Positions 25,327 to 33,620 of a stretch of 44,092 nt of DNA are shown here, piece by piece (within the stretch, counting starts at the first letter, position 1; every line of letters starts with the position of its first letter). The notes under the pieces were generated by a model. It ran no database searches, was not told the DNA's origin, and saw only the letters and a list, made by a program, of their open reading frames with translations. The position numbers were made by a program, and so were the translations under genes. The stretch is from Nostoc sp. 'Peltigera membranacea cyanobiont' 210A (GTDB lineage: Bacteria > Cyanobacteriota > Cyanobacteriia > Cyanobacteriales > Nostocaceae): positions 387,402 to 431,493 of the forward strand of contig NZ_NOLJ01000001.1 in the NCBI RefSeq assembly GCF_002246015.1. The letters are read 5' to 3'.

Positions 25327-26781
25327 ATGGCTAACCTAGAAATACTTGTTAGTGAATTGCCAACAATAATTCAGAATCTAAAACTGACTATTGGCGATTC
25401 TAATCAAATCATGGAACAAATTATCCTAATCAATAATGCTCAGGAACAGCTACGGAATATTAAAAAATTAATCGCTCAGGAATTGAGATTTGATCGGATC
25501 AATAATTCTGCGATCGCTACACTTCCTCGATTAATCACAGGAGCTACTTTATTTATGCCTAGTCTGGGATTAGTAGATCCAGCGATCTCAGAAAAATTTG
25601 GGAACTCAGAAACTAAAATTTCATTAACTGATTTACAATCAAAAATTGATGCTTGGATTGAATGGGGTTATTTTTTGCAAGCAATAGCCGCTGATATTCT
25701 CAGTGATATTCAATTAGTAAACCAACTAGATTCTGACATTGTTAATGTAAGTATATACAATGAATTAAAAATATTTAATGATAGATTAAAAATTAACTTA
25801 GCCTTGGACAAAGCTAATATTTTACGAGAGCAAGTTGAAAAAATTAGAGATTATCAAAAACAACTATTACAGTTAGGGCAAAAACTAGATTATATTTTTG
25901 ATACTATTAAAAATAGTCGTAGCTTATTAAATATTTTATTAGGTGTATCAGCTTTTTATGGGAAATCTGGTTTTGCTTTAGAGTGGTTAGATGATGACCA
26001 CGAATTAATCATATCGAGTCAGGGAAAATTTCAAGAATTGACAGATATCCTCAATGATTGTGATTCTTTCCAAGAGCAAATTGCTGCTTTAATTATTCAG
26101 GGTGATACTTTAAGCCTACAGGCAGAACAAAGCTTGAAAAAGATTGAACAGGAAAGTAGTAAAGAAGAAATTAGTAACCAGCCAGTAGAAACAGTACCAA
26201 AATTTTCAACACCAAAAATAGTACGTTCAGCTTTGATTATCGCCTCAAGTTTATTAATCTTAACTTTTTGTAGTTTGAAAATTAGAGAGCAAAATCTAAG
26301 TTTAACTCAAGAAGGAAGTGCGAACGCCAACTTTAAATCTGCTCAAAAACTTGGTATGGAGGCTGCTTCTCTGGTTCAAAAACCACCGCATCCTCTAAAA
26401 GTCTGGCAACAAGCAGAAACTAAATGGTATCAGGCAATAATTTTATTAGATAAAATTCCTGCTAAAACATCAGTTTATGACCGGGCAAAGAAGAAATTAG
26501 CTTACTATCAAATTAACTATAAATCTATCAGCCAAAGAGTGCTAATTGAAAAGAAAGCTTTAGCAAACTTAGAATCAGCCCACAAGCTAGCAACAGAAGC
26601 TAATTTATTTGTTCAAAATTCACCTAATTCACAACTAAGCCGGCAGCAAGCACAAGATAAATGGCAGCAAGCAATTAATTTATTAAAAGCTATTCCACAG
26701 AGTACGTCTGTCTCTGTACAAGCTAAAGAGATGCTTTCTATTTACAAAACTAATTATGCGGCGACTAGTCAGCAGTCCTAA
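25327..26781 (+). CDS. Membrane-anchored helical protein with two C-terminal repeats
   Basis: 484 aa from ATG 25327, which follows an AAGGGG ribosome-binding stretch; an in-frame start at 25237 would add 30 unconvincing residues. The N-terminal ~290 residues are helical and unrecognised. One membrane segment lies about 302-320 (ALIIASSLLILTFC), followed by two copies of a ~65-residue unit: ...AQKLGMEAASLVQKPPHP... and ...AHKLATEANLFVQNSPNS..., each continuing W..A...W..AI.LL..IP..TSV...A. Similar W-x2-A-x3-W repeats occur after TM segments in cyanobacterial proteins of unknown function. No neighbouring partner is evident. Confidence 0.8.
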   Translation: MANLEILVSELPTIIQNLKLTIGDSNQIMEQIILINNAQEQLRNIKKLIAQELRFDRINNSAIATLPRLITGATLFMPSLGLVDPAISEKFGNSETKISLTDLQSKIDAWIEWGYFLQAIAADILSDIQLVNQLDSDIVNVSIYNELKIFNDRLKINLALDKANILREQVEKIRDYQKQLLQLGQKLDYIFDTIKNSRSLLNILLGVSAFYGKSGFALEWLDDDHELIISSQGKFQELTDILNDCDSFQEQIAALIIQGDTLSLQAEQSLKKIEQESSKEEISNQPVETVPKFSTPKIVRSALIIASSLLILTFCSLKIREQNLSLTQEGSANANFKSAQKLGMEAASLVQKPPHPLKVWQQAETKWYQAIILLDKIPAKTSVYDRAKKKLAYYQINYKSISQRVLIEKKALANLESAHKLATEANLFVQNSPNSQLSRQQAQDKWQQAINLLKAIPQSTSVSVQAKEMLSIYKTNYAATSQQS

Positions 26782-26797
26782 ATCATTTGTGAAAAAT

Positions 26798-26902
26798 TAT
26801 ACCAATTTGAAAAAAGAATGCGACAAATAGACCATTTGTAGAGACGCGATTCATCGCGTCTTTACCCAAGGATGTGTTGCAATCATTAATTAAATTGGTA
26901 TT
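26798..26902. repeat. MITE-like element with internal 28-nt palindrome
   Basis: Terminal inverted repeats TATACCAATTT (26798-26808) and AAATTGGTATT (26892-26902), 10 of 11 matching. In the middle sits a palindrome of the common cyanobacterial type, GTAGAGACGCGAT-TC-ATCGCGTCTTTAC (26838-26865). It begins 16 nt after the preceding stop codon. No ORF. Confidence 0.82.
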
Positions 26903-27000
26903 AGATAGGATTGCTATATAGCGGTTATTGAATAAATAAAGAGGTAAATCGTCCTTTTTCGACGCTTCACCTCTCAACAATAGATAATTACAACTAACAA

Positions 27001-27828
27001 TTACACCTTAGAACGGTCAGTCAAAATCTCATAACCAGTTTCCGTTACCAAAACTGTATGCTCAAACTGAGCCGACAAAGAATTATCCATAGTGACTGCT
27101 GTCCAACGGTCAGATAATGTCCGCGTGTGTCTAGAACCCGCGTTTAAAATTGGTTCAATTGCCAGCGTCATCCCTGCGCGGAGTTTAACATTTGGCATCT
27201 CACGAGTACGATAGTTGAATACTGAAGGTTCTTCATGCAGGTTACGACCGACACCGTGTCCAGTGAATTCTTCGACTATACTAAAACCATTAGATTTCAC
27301 ATGGTCTTCAATTGCTCCAGCTAAGTCAAGCAGGTATACACCAGCCTTTACTTGCTCAATGCCTTTATATAAAGCTTCTTCGGCTACACGAATTAATTTA
27401 ACAGCTTCTTGGGTCACTTCACCGACAGCAATTGAAATGCAAGAATCACCATGAAAACCTTGGAAATAAGCACCCGTATCTACTTTTAATACATCCCCAA
27501 CGCGAATCACTTTCTTGGGGCTTGGAATGCCATGTACTGCTTCATTATTAATACTGGAACAGATAGAACCTGGAAAACCATGATATCCTTTAAAACTCGG
27601 TGTTGCACCCATTTCGCGGATACGTTTTTCTGCATAAGTATCCAAATCAGCCGTGGTCATTCCTGGCTTTACTAGCTCGGAAATTTCTTTTAGGACAGTT
27701 GCGACAATTGCCGATGATTGCCGCATGATTTCAATTTCACGCGGCGATTTAATTTCAATTCCTCGGCGCTGTTTTTTCGCTGGTGCTGGTTGAGTAGCTT
27801 GAGAAAGTAAGTTACTGAAAATGTTCAT
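27001..27828 (-). CDS. map: Methionine aminopeptidase, type I
   Basis: 275-aa metalloprotease that removes the initiator Met from nascent proteins. The five metal ligands of the pita-bread fold are visible: Asp in KVDTGAYF, Asp in GFHGDSCIS, His in [14 protein letters not shown], Glu in LAIEPILN and Glu in [12 protein letters not shown]. No type-II insertion. An N-terminal extension of ~35 residues precedes [15 protein letters not shown]. Cyanobacteria often encode several map paralogues, so this may not be the only one. Monocistronic by spacing. Confidence 0.96.
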   Translation of the reverse strand: MNIFSNLLSQATQPAPAKKQRRGIEIKSPREIEIMRQSSAIVATVLKEISELVKPGMTTADLDTYAEKRIREMGATPSFKGYHGFPGSICSSINNEAVHGIPSPKKVIRVGDVLKVDTGAYFQGFHGDSCISIAVGEVTQEAVKLIRVAEEALYKGIEQVKAGVYLLDLAGAIEDHVKSNGFSIVEEFTGHGVGRNLHEEPSVFNYRTREMPNVKLRAGMTLAIEPILNAGSRHTRTLSDRWTAVTMDNSLSAQFEHTVLVTETGYEILTDRSKV

Positions 27829-28053
27829 GGTAAATTAATAATTACTGGTGGCTTTGACGCTGAAGTATGAATGCTTTCTCTAGATTAATTGAGAAATAAT
27901 ATCTATAATTTAACACTATGGGAGTTAGTGCAGTTTGGTCTAAAATTGTGATGAATTGAGGGTTGAAATTTAAACGCAGAGGGGCGCAAAGTTAAGCGCA
28001 AAGGTACGCAGAGAATTTAATCACCTGAATTCATGTATTTAGCTCAATTATTT

Positions 28054-28260
28054 TTAATTTTTAATGGCAATCTCTCCAGTCATACCTGCTTCTGTATGTC
28101 CCGATATTGTACAACGTAAGCGAGTAGCAGCGATAAAATTTAGAGCTAGGAGTAACGTTAATATCACGTAGTTACGCCGTAATATTTGTACCAAAGCAGG
28201 AATTGTGAAACTAAGGGATTTAATTACAATTTCGTAAAAACATTTATAAATTTTCATCAC
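28054..28260 (-). pseudogene. Short ORF ending in a cupredoxin-like copper motif; probable gene fragment
   Basis: 68-aa frame. Its last ~20 residues, RCTISGHTEAGMTGEIAIKN, match the C-terminal copper-ligand loop of cupredoxins (Cys-x4-His-x4-Met, C..GH..AGM.G.I.I). The preceding sequence is a hydrophobic stretch (YVILTLLLALNFIAATRL) that does not look like the rest of a cupredoxin, and the first His ligand domain is missing. I read it as a decayed or rearranged remnant; a real small membrane protein is less likely. Confidence 0.4.
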
Positions 28261-28361
28261 TAATTCTCAAAAGGCAATGCTGATGAGCAGGAATAATTAA
28301 TAGGTAGCGCGAAAAACCACTTTACCTATTCTTTATATTATCCATGCCCAGTGCCTTATCT

Positions 28362-30299
28362 CTACCTAATACTTTTCTCTGCTAACACAGATGGCCCAGC
28401 AGTAACGACTACGATTCGATCTGGGTGGAGTAACTCACGAGCCGCTTGATTAACTTGGGCAAGGGTGACTTTCTGGATTTTATCAGTGAAGGAGTGCAAT
28501 TCTACTTTATCTAGTCCATAGACCTCATTCATCAGAATTCTATCTGTTAATTCCTCTGGGTTTGCCAGGGAAACGTTGTAGTTGCTGATGAGGGTGCGTT
28601 TAGCTGTTTCTACTTCTAGTGCAGTTACACCTTCTTGATGGATTTGCTGTAGCATCTGACGGGTACTAGCGATCGCTTTACTGCTATCTTCAGGACTAGT
28701 CTGCATCTCAATTAAAAATGTCCCTACATTCTTCCCAGCTTGGAAGGAGCTATAAATTCCATAGCTCAAACCTTGGCGATCGCGCACTTCTGCACCTAGT
28801 CTACTAGATAAGGTATCGCCTCCCAAAATCTGGTTCAATACTAAGGCTGCATGAAACCGAGGATCGTAACGGTTAATGCCTGTGTAACCCATATAAGTTA
28901 CAGCTTGGGCTTTATCTGGTAAAACTGGGTTGACACTGACAATTTTCTCCGGCATTGCCACCGGGGGATATTTTAATGTGGGTGCTTTTCCGCTAACCTC
29001 CCAGTCTCCAAACTTATTTTTAATCAGCGATCGCACTTTGTCTAGATCGAAATCTCCCACCAGCGCTAGCACTGTTGTATCTGGGCGATAATGTTTAGTT
29101 TTGAAATCAATCACATCCCGGCGCTGAATCTGCTGTAAACTCTCCTCTGTGGGGAAGGTATGTAAGGGGTGTTTTTTCGGATAAATTGACTGAACAAATA
29201 CTCTTCTGGCTACTTCTGATGGCTCATCTAATTCCTGTTGCAAATCAGTTAAAGTTTGTTGGCGATGCAGTTCTAACTCTTTGCTTGGAAAGCTACTATT
29301 TTTCACAACATCTGCTAACATCTCCAGGAGTATTGGCAAATCATCTGATAAACTATCACCTTCGATATGCACGCCTTCGCGGTAGGTTTGAAAGTCTAGA
29401 CTTGCCCCTCGTTCTCCTAAGACTTTAGCAATAGTTAAAACATCCTTGCTCTTAGTGCCATTTAGCAAATTATCTGCCACAAAAGCAGCCAATCCAGCTT
29501 TATTCTCTGGATCGAATTCCGTCCCAGCTTGAATATAACCGCTCAAGGTAACGGTGGGAGTACTCCGATCGGGTAACAGTAATATCCGCAATCCGTTAGT
29601 CAATTTAAATTCCTGGGGTAAGACTTGGGGAATCGCATCTGTAGCCAAATCCACAGGTGGTAAGTATTTCATCACCTCAGAAAAAAGCACAGGTGCGCCA
29701 GGAGAGAAATTTTCTGTAGTTTGGGCTGAGTCTGGTTTGTCAGCAACTTCTGCTATCCGCTTCTGAGTTGGTTCAAAAAAGCCTACTGTCCGCGCTTCTT
29801 TCGTCAGGTATTTGTTAATCACAGCAACAACATCCGTTGGCTTCACCAGACGAACAGCAGCCAAATAGCGGTCTGTGTAGCGATAATCACCCACAGTTGT
29901 CTCATCAGTCCCCAATCGCATTGCTTGAGAGGTGATATCACGGTTACTCAAAATTACATCTGCTGTTAATTGAGTTTTAGCTCGTTCTACTTCCTCAGAT
30001 GTCACACCTTTTTCTGCTACATTAGCGATCGCACTACTCAACATTGAGTCAATTTTTTTCAAATCTTGTTTAGAACCAGCCGTTACCAACACTTCATACC
30101 AGCCAGATTCTCGCAAACTGGTGACGGATGCTGTAACTTCACTAGCTAAACCTGATTCCACCAATGCCTGATAAAGTCTAGAATTCCGTCCCTCTGTCAA
30201 GATGTAATCCATCACATCCAGCGCCGGGACATCCGGTTGATTTGCATCCGGTAGCGGATACACCGCCTGTAATAGCCGTCCTGCTCCCGGTTCTCGCAA
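28362..30299 (-). CDS. M16 peptidase, C-terminal portion of a split gene
   Basis: 645-aa frame that starts in the middle of a peptidase M16 C-terminal domain (LLQAVYPLPDANQPDVPALD) and continues into a second M16 pair beginning FKLTNGLRILLLPDRSTPTV. The second N-terminal domain has LAAFVADNLLNGT where an active copy has HxxEH, so it is a non-catalytic half, as expected of the second half of a two-repeat M16 protein. The only available start is a TTG at 30299 with no ribosome-binding site, inside the conserved segment PIVLREPGAGR. It and the frame at 30302-31258 look like one ancestral ~900-aa gene broken by an STRR. Predicted periplasmic if joined to the upstream signal peptide; without it this part would stay in the cytoplasm or not be made. 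Confidence 0.88.
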   Translation of the reverse strand: MREPGAGRLLQAVYPLPDANQPDVPALDVMDYILTEGRNSRLYQALVESGLASEVTASVTSLRESGWYEVLVTAGSKQDLKKIDSMLSSAIANVAEKGVTSEEVERAKTQLTADVILSNRDITSQAMRLGTDETTVGDYRYTDRYLAAVRLVKPTDVVAVINKYLTKEARTVGFFEPTQKRIAEVADKPDSAQTTENFSPGAPVLFSEVMKYLPPVDLATDAIPQVLPQEFKLTNGLRILLLPDRSTPTVTLSGYIQAGTEFDPENKAGLAAFVADNLLNGTKSKDVLTIAKVLGERGASLDFQTYREGVHIEGDSLSDDLPILLEMLADVVKNSSFPSKELELHRQQTLTDLQQELDEPSEVARRVFVQSIYPKKHPLHTFPTEESLQQIQRRDVIDFKTKHYRPDTTVLALVGDFDLDKVRSLIKNKFGDWEVSGKAPTLKYPPVAMPEKIVSVNPVLPDKAQAVTYMGYTGINRYDPRFHAALVLNQILGGDTLSSRLGAEVRDRQGLSYGIYSSFQAGKNVGTFLIEMQTSPEDSSKAIASTRQMLQQIHQEGVTALEVETAKRTLISNYNVSLANPEELTDRILMNEVYGLDKVELHSFTDKIQKVTLAQVNQAARELLHPDRIVVVTAGPSVLAEKSIR

Positions 30300-30301
30300 T
30301 A

Positions 30302-31258
30302 CTATGGGAGTGTTGAGGGCTGAGTGTTGAGTGCTGTTAGCGGTAGCGGGGCGTTTAGCCCGTGTTGAGTGTTGAGTGCTGAGTGATGGAGATGAGGGAG
30401 AAATAACTCCTGCCCCCTGCCTCCTGCCTCCTGCCTGGGTAATTTGCCAAACACCTCTTTAATTGTTTCAAGAGTATTTGCAGTTTGAAAATCTCCAACA
30501 ATCACTAAGACGGCATTATCGGGACTGTAAAAATTGCGGTAATATTTTTCTACCTGCTCGACTTCAAATTTCTCGACATCAGCTTTAGTGCCACCTACAG
30601 GCAACCCATAAGCATGATTGGGAAACACCGCTTGCATGACAGCGCGGTTGAGACGATATTCTGGACTATTTTCGTAACCCTGCAACTCGGAAATTACTAC
30701 CCGCTTTTCACTGGCTAATTGCTCCGGCTCAATCTGGGAATTTCGCATTCTGTCTGCTTCCAGCACCAAGAGCGCTTTCAGCTTGTTTCGCTCCACAGTA
30801 CCGTAATATGCAGTTTGGTCATAGCTGGTAAAAGCATTGGAATCACTACCTAAAGCACTAAACAAACGTCCAAATTGAATTGGACGGTTTTTTGTACCTT
30901 TAAACATCATGTGTTCCAACTGGTGGGCAATGCCATTCACACCCGGTTCTTCGTTACGCGAGCCAACCTTGTACCACACCTGCACCGTCACTACTGGCGC
31001 AGTATGCACTTCCTTTGTCAGGACAGTTAGACCATTCTCCAGCACAGTTTTACGGACATTTTCTGTCAGTGTTGAGGGCATTATTCTTTTTGCTAGCAAG
31101 GTTGACTGATATTTTTCTTTGTTAGTAGATATCACTGGATGTTGGCTATGAGCAGGTCGATCGCTCAACAAAAAAACAGCTACTAGCCATAAACTTAAAA
31201 GTAATAACGGTAAGGGATATTTATAAAATTTAGAATAAAATTTGGAAAATCCATACAT
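30302..31258 (-). CDS. M16 zinc peptidase, N-terminal catalytic portion of a split gene
   Basis: 318 aa. Signal peptide about 1-38 (LPLLLLSLWLVAVFLLSDRP then AHSQ), so exported. M16 N-terminal domain about 65-215 with the inverted zinc motif H112-QL-E115-H116 and a downstream Glu in VVISELQGYEN (about E191). The M16 C-domain starts (YYRNFYSPDNAVLVIVGDFQ) but stops after GKLPRQ. The following ~45 residues (EAGGRGQELF..., ...ALNTQPSTLP) are encoded by STRR DNA and are not M16 sequence. The domain continues in the frame at 28362-30299, offset by one base. Whether the truncated product folds is doubtful. Confidence 0.88.
   Translation of the reverse strand: MYGFSKFYSKFYKYPLPLLLLSLWLVAVFLLSDRPAHSQHPVISTNKEKYQSTLLAKRIMPSTLTENVRKTVLENGLTVLTKEVHTAPVVTVQVWYKVGSRNEEPGVNGIAHQLEHMMFKGTKNRPIQFGRLFSALGSDSNAFTSYDQTAYYGTVERNKLKALLVLEADRMRNSQIEPEQLASEKRVVISELQGYENSPEYRLNRAVMQAVFPNHAYGLPVGGTKADVEKFEVEQVEKYYRNFYSPDNAVLVIVGDFQTANTLETIKEVFGKLPRQEAGGRGQELFLPHLHHSALNTQHGLNAPLPLTALNTQPSTLP
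30305..30440. repeat. STRR block interrupting the M16 peptidase gene
   Basis: Contains heptamer units (GTTGAGT, GCTGAGT, GCCTCCT/GCCCCCT) and a GC-rich piece (GGTAGCGGGGCGTTTAGCCCG), which itself resembles the GC-rich insertion at about 2574-2593. It lies exactly between the last M16-like residue of the upstream frame and the first of the downstream frame. Confidence 0.88.
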
Positions 31259-31400
31259 GTATTTAGCAGATTTATCTGTAAATTAAGTTACATAGTTATT
31301 TTGGAGAGTGACTACACTTTAATCTGGCGAAAAAATCTGTGACTTCAGTAACAATACAGAAAAACAATATATTAGCAACAAAGCTAATAAAAAAGCTAAA

Positions 31401-31844
31401 TTACGGGAGTTTTGCTAAAATCCGAATGAATTCCAGAGGTAAACCATCAGTATCGGCGATGAAAGCCACTTCGTAAATGCGATCGCCTATTTGCTGTTGT
31501 GTCGGTTCTAAAAGCACCTTCAACGGTTCTAATCCTTCGGGTTGACTCTCAGCAGCTAGCGATACACGTTCTTGTAAACTTGTCAACCAGCTAGGTAAAT
31601 CTGGTGTAATCTCAGTTAAATCGAACGAGAGATGATAATATCCCACATAATGTTCGTCAGCAAAAGCATCTGGGGCTGGTTTTGGTTCGGGAATTTGGAT
31701 CAGTTCAATTCTGCCGCCCAATCCTTCCATCCAGCAAGCTAAGGTGTAGCCTGTGGTAAAGCGTTCTGAGATTGTAAACCCTAAAAGTTCGTAGAAAGCG
31801 ATCGCTCGATGAATATTCGCAGTCCGAATAGAGGCGTGGTGCAT
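31401..31844 (-). CDS. VOC-superfamily (glyoxalase-like) protein
   Basis: 147-aa protein with one vicinal-oxygen-chelate pattern repeated twice: MHHASIRTANIHRAIAFYELLGF at the start (metal His about 2-3), GGRIELIQIPEP (Glu), GYYHLSFDL (His) and a final DGLPLEFIRIL (Glu). These positions match the His/Glu metal ligands of lactoylglutathione lyase-like enzymes, but it lacks residues that would prove GloA activity, so substrate is open. It diverges from nothing and is followed upstream by an STRR and the TIGR02652 gene. Confidence 0.87.
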   Translation of the reverse strand: MHHASIRTANIHRAIAFYELLGFTISERFTTGYTLACWMEGLGGRIELIQIPEPKPAPDAFADEHYVGYYHLSFDLTEITPDLPSWLTSLQERVSLAAESQPEGLEPLKVLLEPTQQQIGDRIYEVAFIADTDGLPLEFIRILAKLP

Positions 31845-31846
31845 AT

Positions 31847-31921
31847 TAGTCCTTAGTCCTTAGTCCTTAGTCATTTGTCCTTTGTTATTCACTAATGACA
31901 AATGACTAATGACTAATGACC
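31847..31921. repeat. Heptamer STRR (AGTCCTT)n and (AATGACT)n
   Basis: Tandem TTAGTCC units then TTTGTCC/TTTGTTA, followed by the complementary AATGACA and AATGACT copies. It fills the gap between the VOC gene and the TIGR02652 gene. Confidence 0.85.
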
Positions 31922-31922
31922 A

Positions 31923-32435
31923 TTACTCAAACAACCTGAAATAAGGGTAGCGTACAGGGACACCAGGCTCTTTTTCCAAGTCAAAATTAATCACTTCCCA
32001 ACAGTCATCTTCTGAAGTATCGGGGCTAAACTCCACGGGTAAACCGTACAAACGCGCCGCAGTAGCTTCTGGTTGTCCAGAACGCCAAGGCGTGCTGCGT
32101 TCTAAGTAGCCACTCATCAATTCCTGATAGCGTCGAGCAATAATTACTCGTGTTGCTCGAAAGCCTTGGGTATAGAGCTTATCTAATGCTTCGTGAATTT
32201 CAAAGCGAATACCATCAGGATGAGTATGTTGTCTATACCATTCATTATTCCACCTCCGCCAATGACGCCCCGATTGCAAATGGATTAATTCTCCATTTTT
32301 AGGATTAGCTTCAAACGCGCCATGACGCGGACACAAATAGGTATCTGTGAGTGTCAACGCCGGAATAGTCTGGCGACAATGGGGACACTGTATTTCCGGC
32401 CCAAACATCGGGTACTGCAAACCTGGATTCATCAT
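31923..32435 (-). CDS. TIGR02652 family protein with N-terminal zinc ribbon
   Basis: 170-aa protein of a cyanobacterial family of unknown function. The N-terminus has a CxxC...C zinc-ribbon-like motif (IQCPHCRQTIPALTLTDTYL, then CPRHGAF), followed by a highly conserved-looking core (LQSGRHWRRWNNEWYRQHTH) and ARRYQELMSGYLERSTPWR. Two adjacent ATG codons (32435 and 32432) could start it; the second gives the more usual MNPGLQYP. Soluble, no membrane segment. It diverges from the gamma-carbonic-anhydrase-like gene over a structured 240-nt spacer. Confidence 0.87.
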   Translation of the reverse strand: MMNPGLQYPMFGPEIQCPHCRQTIPALTLTDTYLCPRHGAFEANPKNGELIHLQSGRHWRRWNNEWYRQHTHPDGIRFEIHEALDKLYTQGFRATRVIIARRYQELMSGYLERSTPWRSGQPEATAARLYGLPVEFSPDTSEDDCWEVINFDLEKEPGVPVRYPYFRLFE

Positions 32436-32469
32436 GAAGTGCGTACAAACATAATTTTGTCTTCACCAG

Positions 32470-32644
32470 CACTAGTGGGTTGGATTATACACTTCGGCTC
32501 AACCACTTTGGGTTACTTGCTCGCTGCTGCATAGACACGGTGTTGCGGCAGGAACATTGTTCACTAGTGTTTTCCTCAGCGTAGAGGCTTGACGCTGTGA
32601 TATCCTGGTTGTGCAACCAGCCTCAAAGGTTGGAGTTTCTCCAA
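32470..32644 (+). promoter_or_regulatory. Candidate structured leader RNA upstream of the carbonic-anhydrase-like gene
   Basis: Four stem-loops lie in a row: AGTGGGTTG/CAACCACT (about 32475-32508, one bulge), CAGCGT/ACGCTG (32577-32597), CTGGTT-GTGC-AACCAG (32605-32620) and TTGGAG-TTT-CTCCAA (32630-32644). The loop bases GAGGCT (32584-32589) are complementary to AGCCTC (32619-32624), which permits a pseudoknot. The palindrome CACTAGTG occurs twice (32470-32477, 32562-32569). It ends 31 nt before the GTG start at 32676. I do not recognise a known riboswitch or RNA family, and the strand is assumed. Confidence 0.4.
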
Positions 32645-32675
32645 GTGTTCCTGGGTACCATATTCATATTCTATC

Positions 32676-33203
32676 GTGTCTACCGCTTCTTACTGGACAT
32701 CTCCTGATTTTTCTCAAGCTGCCTTTATTGCTGGCAATGCTGTTGTTATGGGTTCAGTAAATATAGCAACAGGAGTGAGCATTTGGTATGGCGCAGTGGT
32801 GAGGGGAGATGTAGAACGGATTGAAATTGGCGAATGCACAAATATTCAGGATGGTGCAATTTTACATGGTGATGCTGGTTTTCCAACAATCTTAGAAGAT
32901 CATGTTACCGTAGGGCATCGCGCTGTAGTACATTCTGCTTACATTGAGCGTGGAAGTTTGATTGGCATTGGCGCAGTGATTTTAGATGGAGTACGAGTGG
33001 GCGCTGGTAGCATTATTGGTGCTGGCGCAGTAGTAACTAAAAATGTACCGCCTTTATCTCTAGTTGTCGGTATTCCAGGTAAAGTGTTACGCCAAGTAAC
33101 AGATGTTGAAGCCGCAGAACTGATTGAACACGCTAAACGTTACCAAAAGTTAGCTTTAGTTCATGCTGGTAAGGGTACTGATATTGGCTTTAGCAAGGCT
33201 TAG
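32676..33203 (+). CDS. Gamma-carbonic-anhydrase family / hexapeptide-repeat protein
   Basis: 175-aa left-handed beta-helix protein built of hexapeptide turns (about 20-130) with a short C-terminal helix ([20 protein letters not shown]). It starts at a GTG (32676). Three His residues at the positions expected for zinc in gamma carbonic anhydrases are present: ILHGD, TVGHRA and VVHSA. Activity cannot be assumed, as many family members are inactive or bind other ligands. This is the short stand-alone type, not the CcmM form with RbcS-like repeats. Divergent from the TIGR02652 gene and preceded by the candidate structured leader. Confidence 0.9.
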   Translation: MSTASYWTSPDFSQAAFIAGNAVVMGSVNIATGVSIWYGAVVRGDVERIEIGECTNIQDGAILHGDAGFPTILEDHVTVGHRAVVHSAYIERGSLIGIGAVILDGVRVGAGSIIGAGAVVTKNVPPLSLVVGIPGKVLRQVTDVEAAELIEHAKRYQKLALVHAGKGTDIGFSKA

Positions 33204-33242
33204 AGAGTAGGGACAAGGGAGCAGGGGAGCAGGGGAGCAAGG
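33204..33242. repeat. STRR (GGGGAGCA)n
   Basis: Short G-rich tandem repeat AGCAGGGGAGCAGGGGAGCA directly after the stop codon of the carbonic-anhydrase-like gene. Confidence 0.75.
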
Positions 33243-33395
33243 AAGAAATAATTAATGCCCAATTCCAATCCTCAATACCCCATAATTTAAACATTCTTTA
33301 CATTTGTATTTGGAAAAATTGCCCACTTCAGCTAAAAATAAAAATGAGAGCAGTTGACAAAACTTTAATTTCTACATAAGAGAGGGATTCTAGAT

Positions 33396-33521
33396 ATGGA
33401 TATCGATTACCGTATAGCGATCGTTTTAGCACCAGTTGCCATTGCCGCTAGCTGGGCAGTGTTTAATATTGGCGCTGCGGCTTTAAGACAAATTCAAGGC
33501 TTTTTGGATAGAGAAGCTTAA
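33396..33521 (+). CDS. psbY: Photosystem II protein PsbY
   Basis: 41-aa single-span thylakoid membrane protein, peripheral to photosystem II near cytochrome b559. The sequence starts [20 protein letters not shown] and ends [17 protein letters not shown], which is the PsbY signature. One membrane helix spans about residues 6-27. A ribosome-binding stretch GAGAGGG lies just upstream. It stands between the carbonic-anhydrase-like gene and folC, and probably has its own promoter in the ~190 nt upstream. Confidence 0.93.
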   Translation: MDIDYRIAIVLAPVAIAASWAVFNIGAAALRQIQGFLDREA

Positions 33522-33532
33522 ATTCATTAATC

Positions 33533-33617
33533 GGGTATGGGGCACGGGGCATTGGGCATTGATTATTCACCTTGTCCCTTGTCCCCTTGTCCTCTTGTCT
33601 CCACTCCCCACTCCCAT
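33533..33617. repeat. STRR at the 5' end of folC
   Basis: GGGTATGGGGCACGGGGCATTGGGC followed by CTTGTCCC/CTTGTCCT and CCACTCCCCACTCCC units. If folC were started at the ATG at 33537, this DNA would encode its first 28 residues, which are repeat-like and not family sequence. Confidence 0.8.
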
Positions 33618-33620
33618 TCC

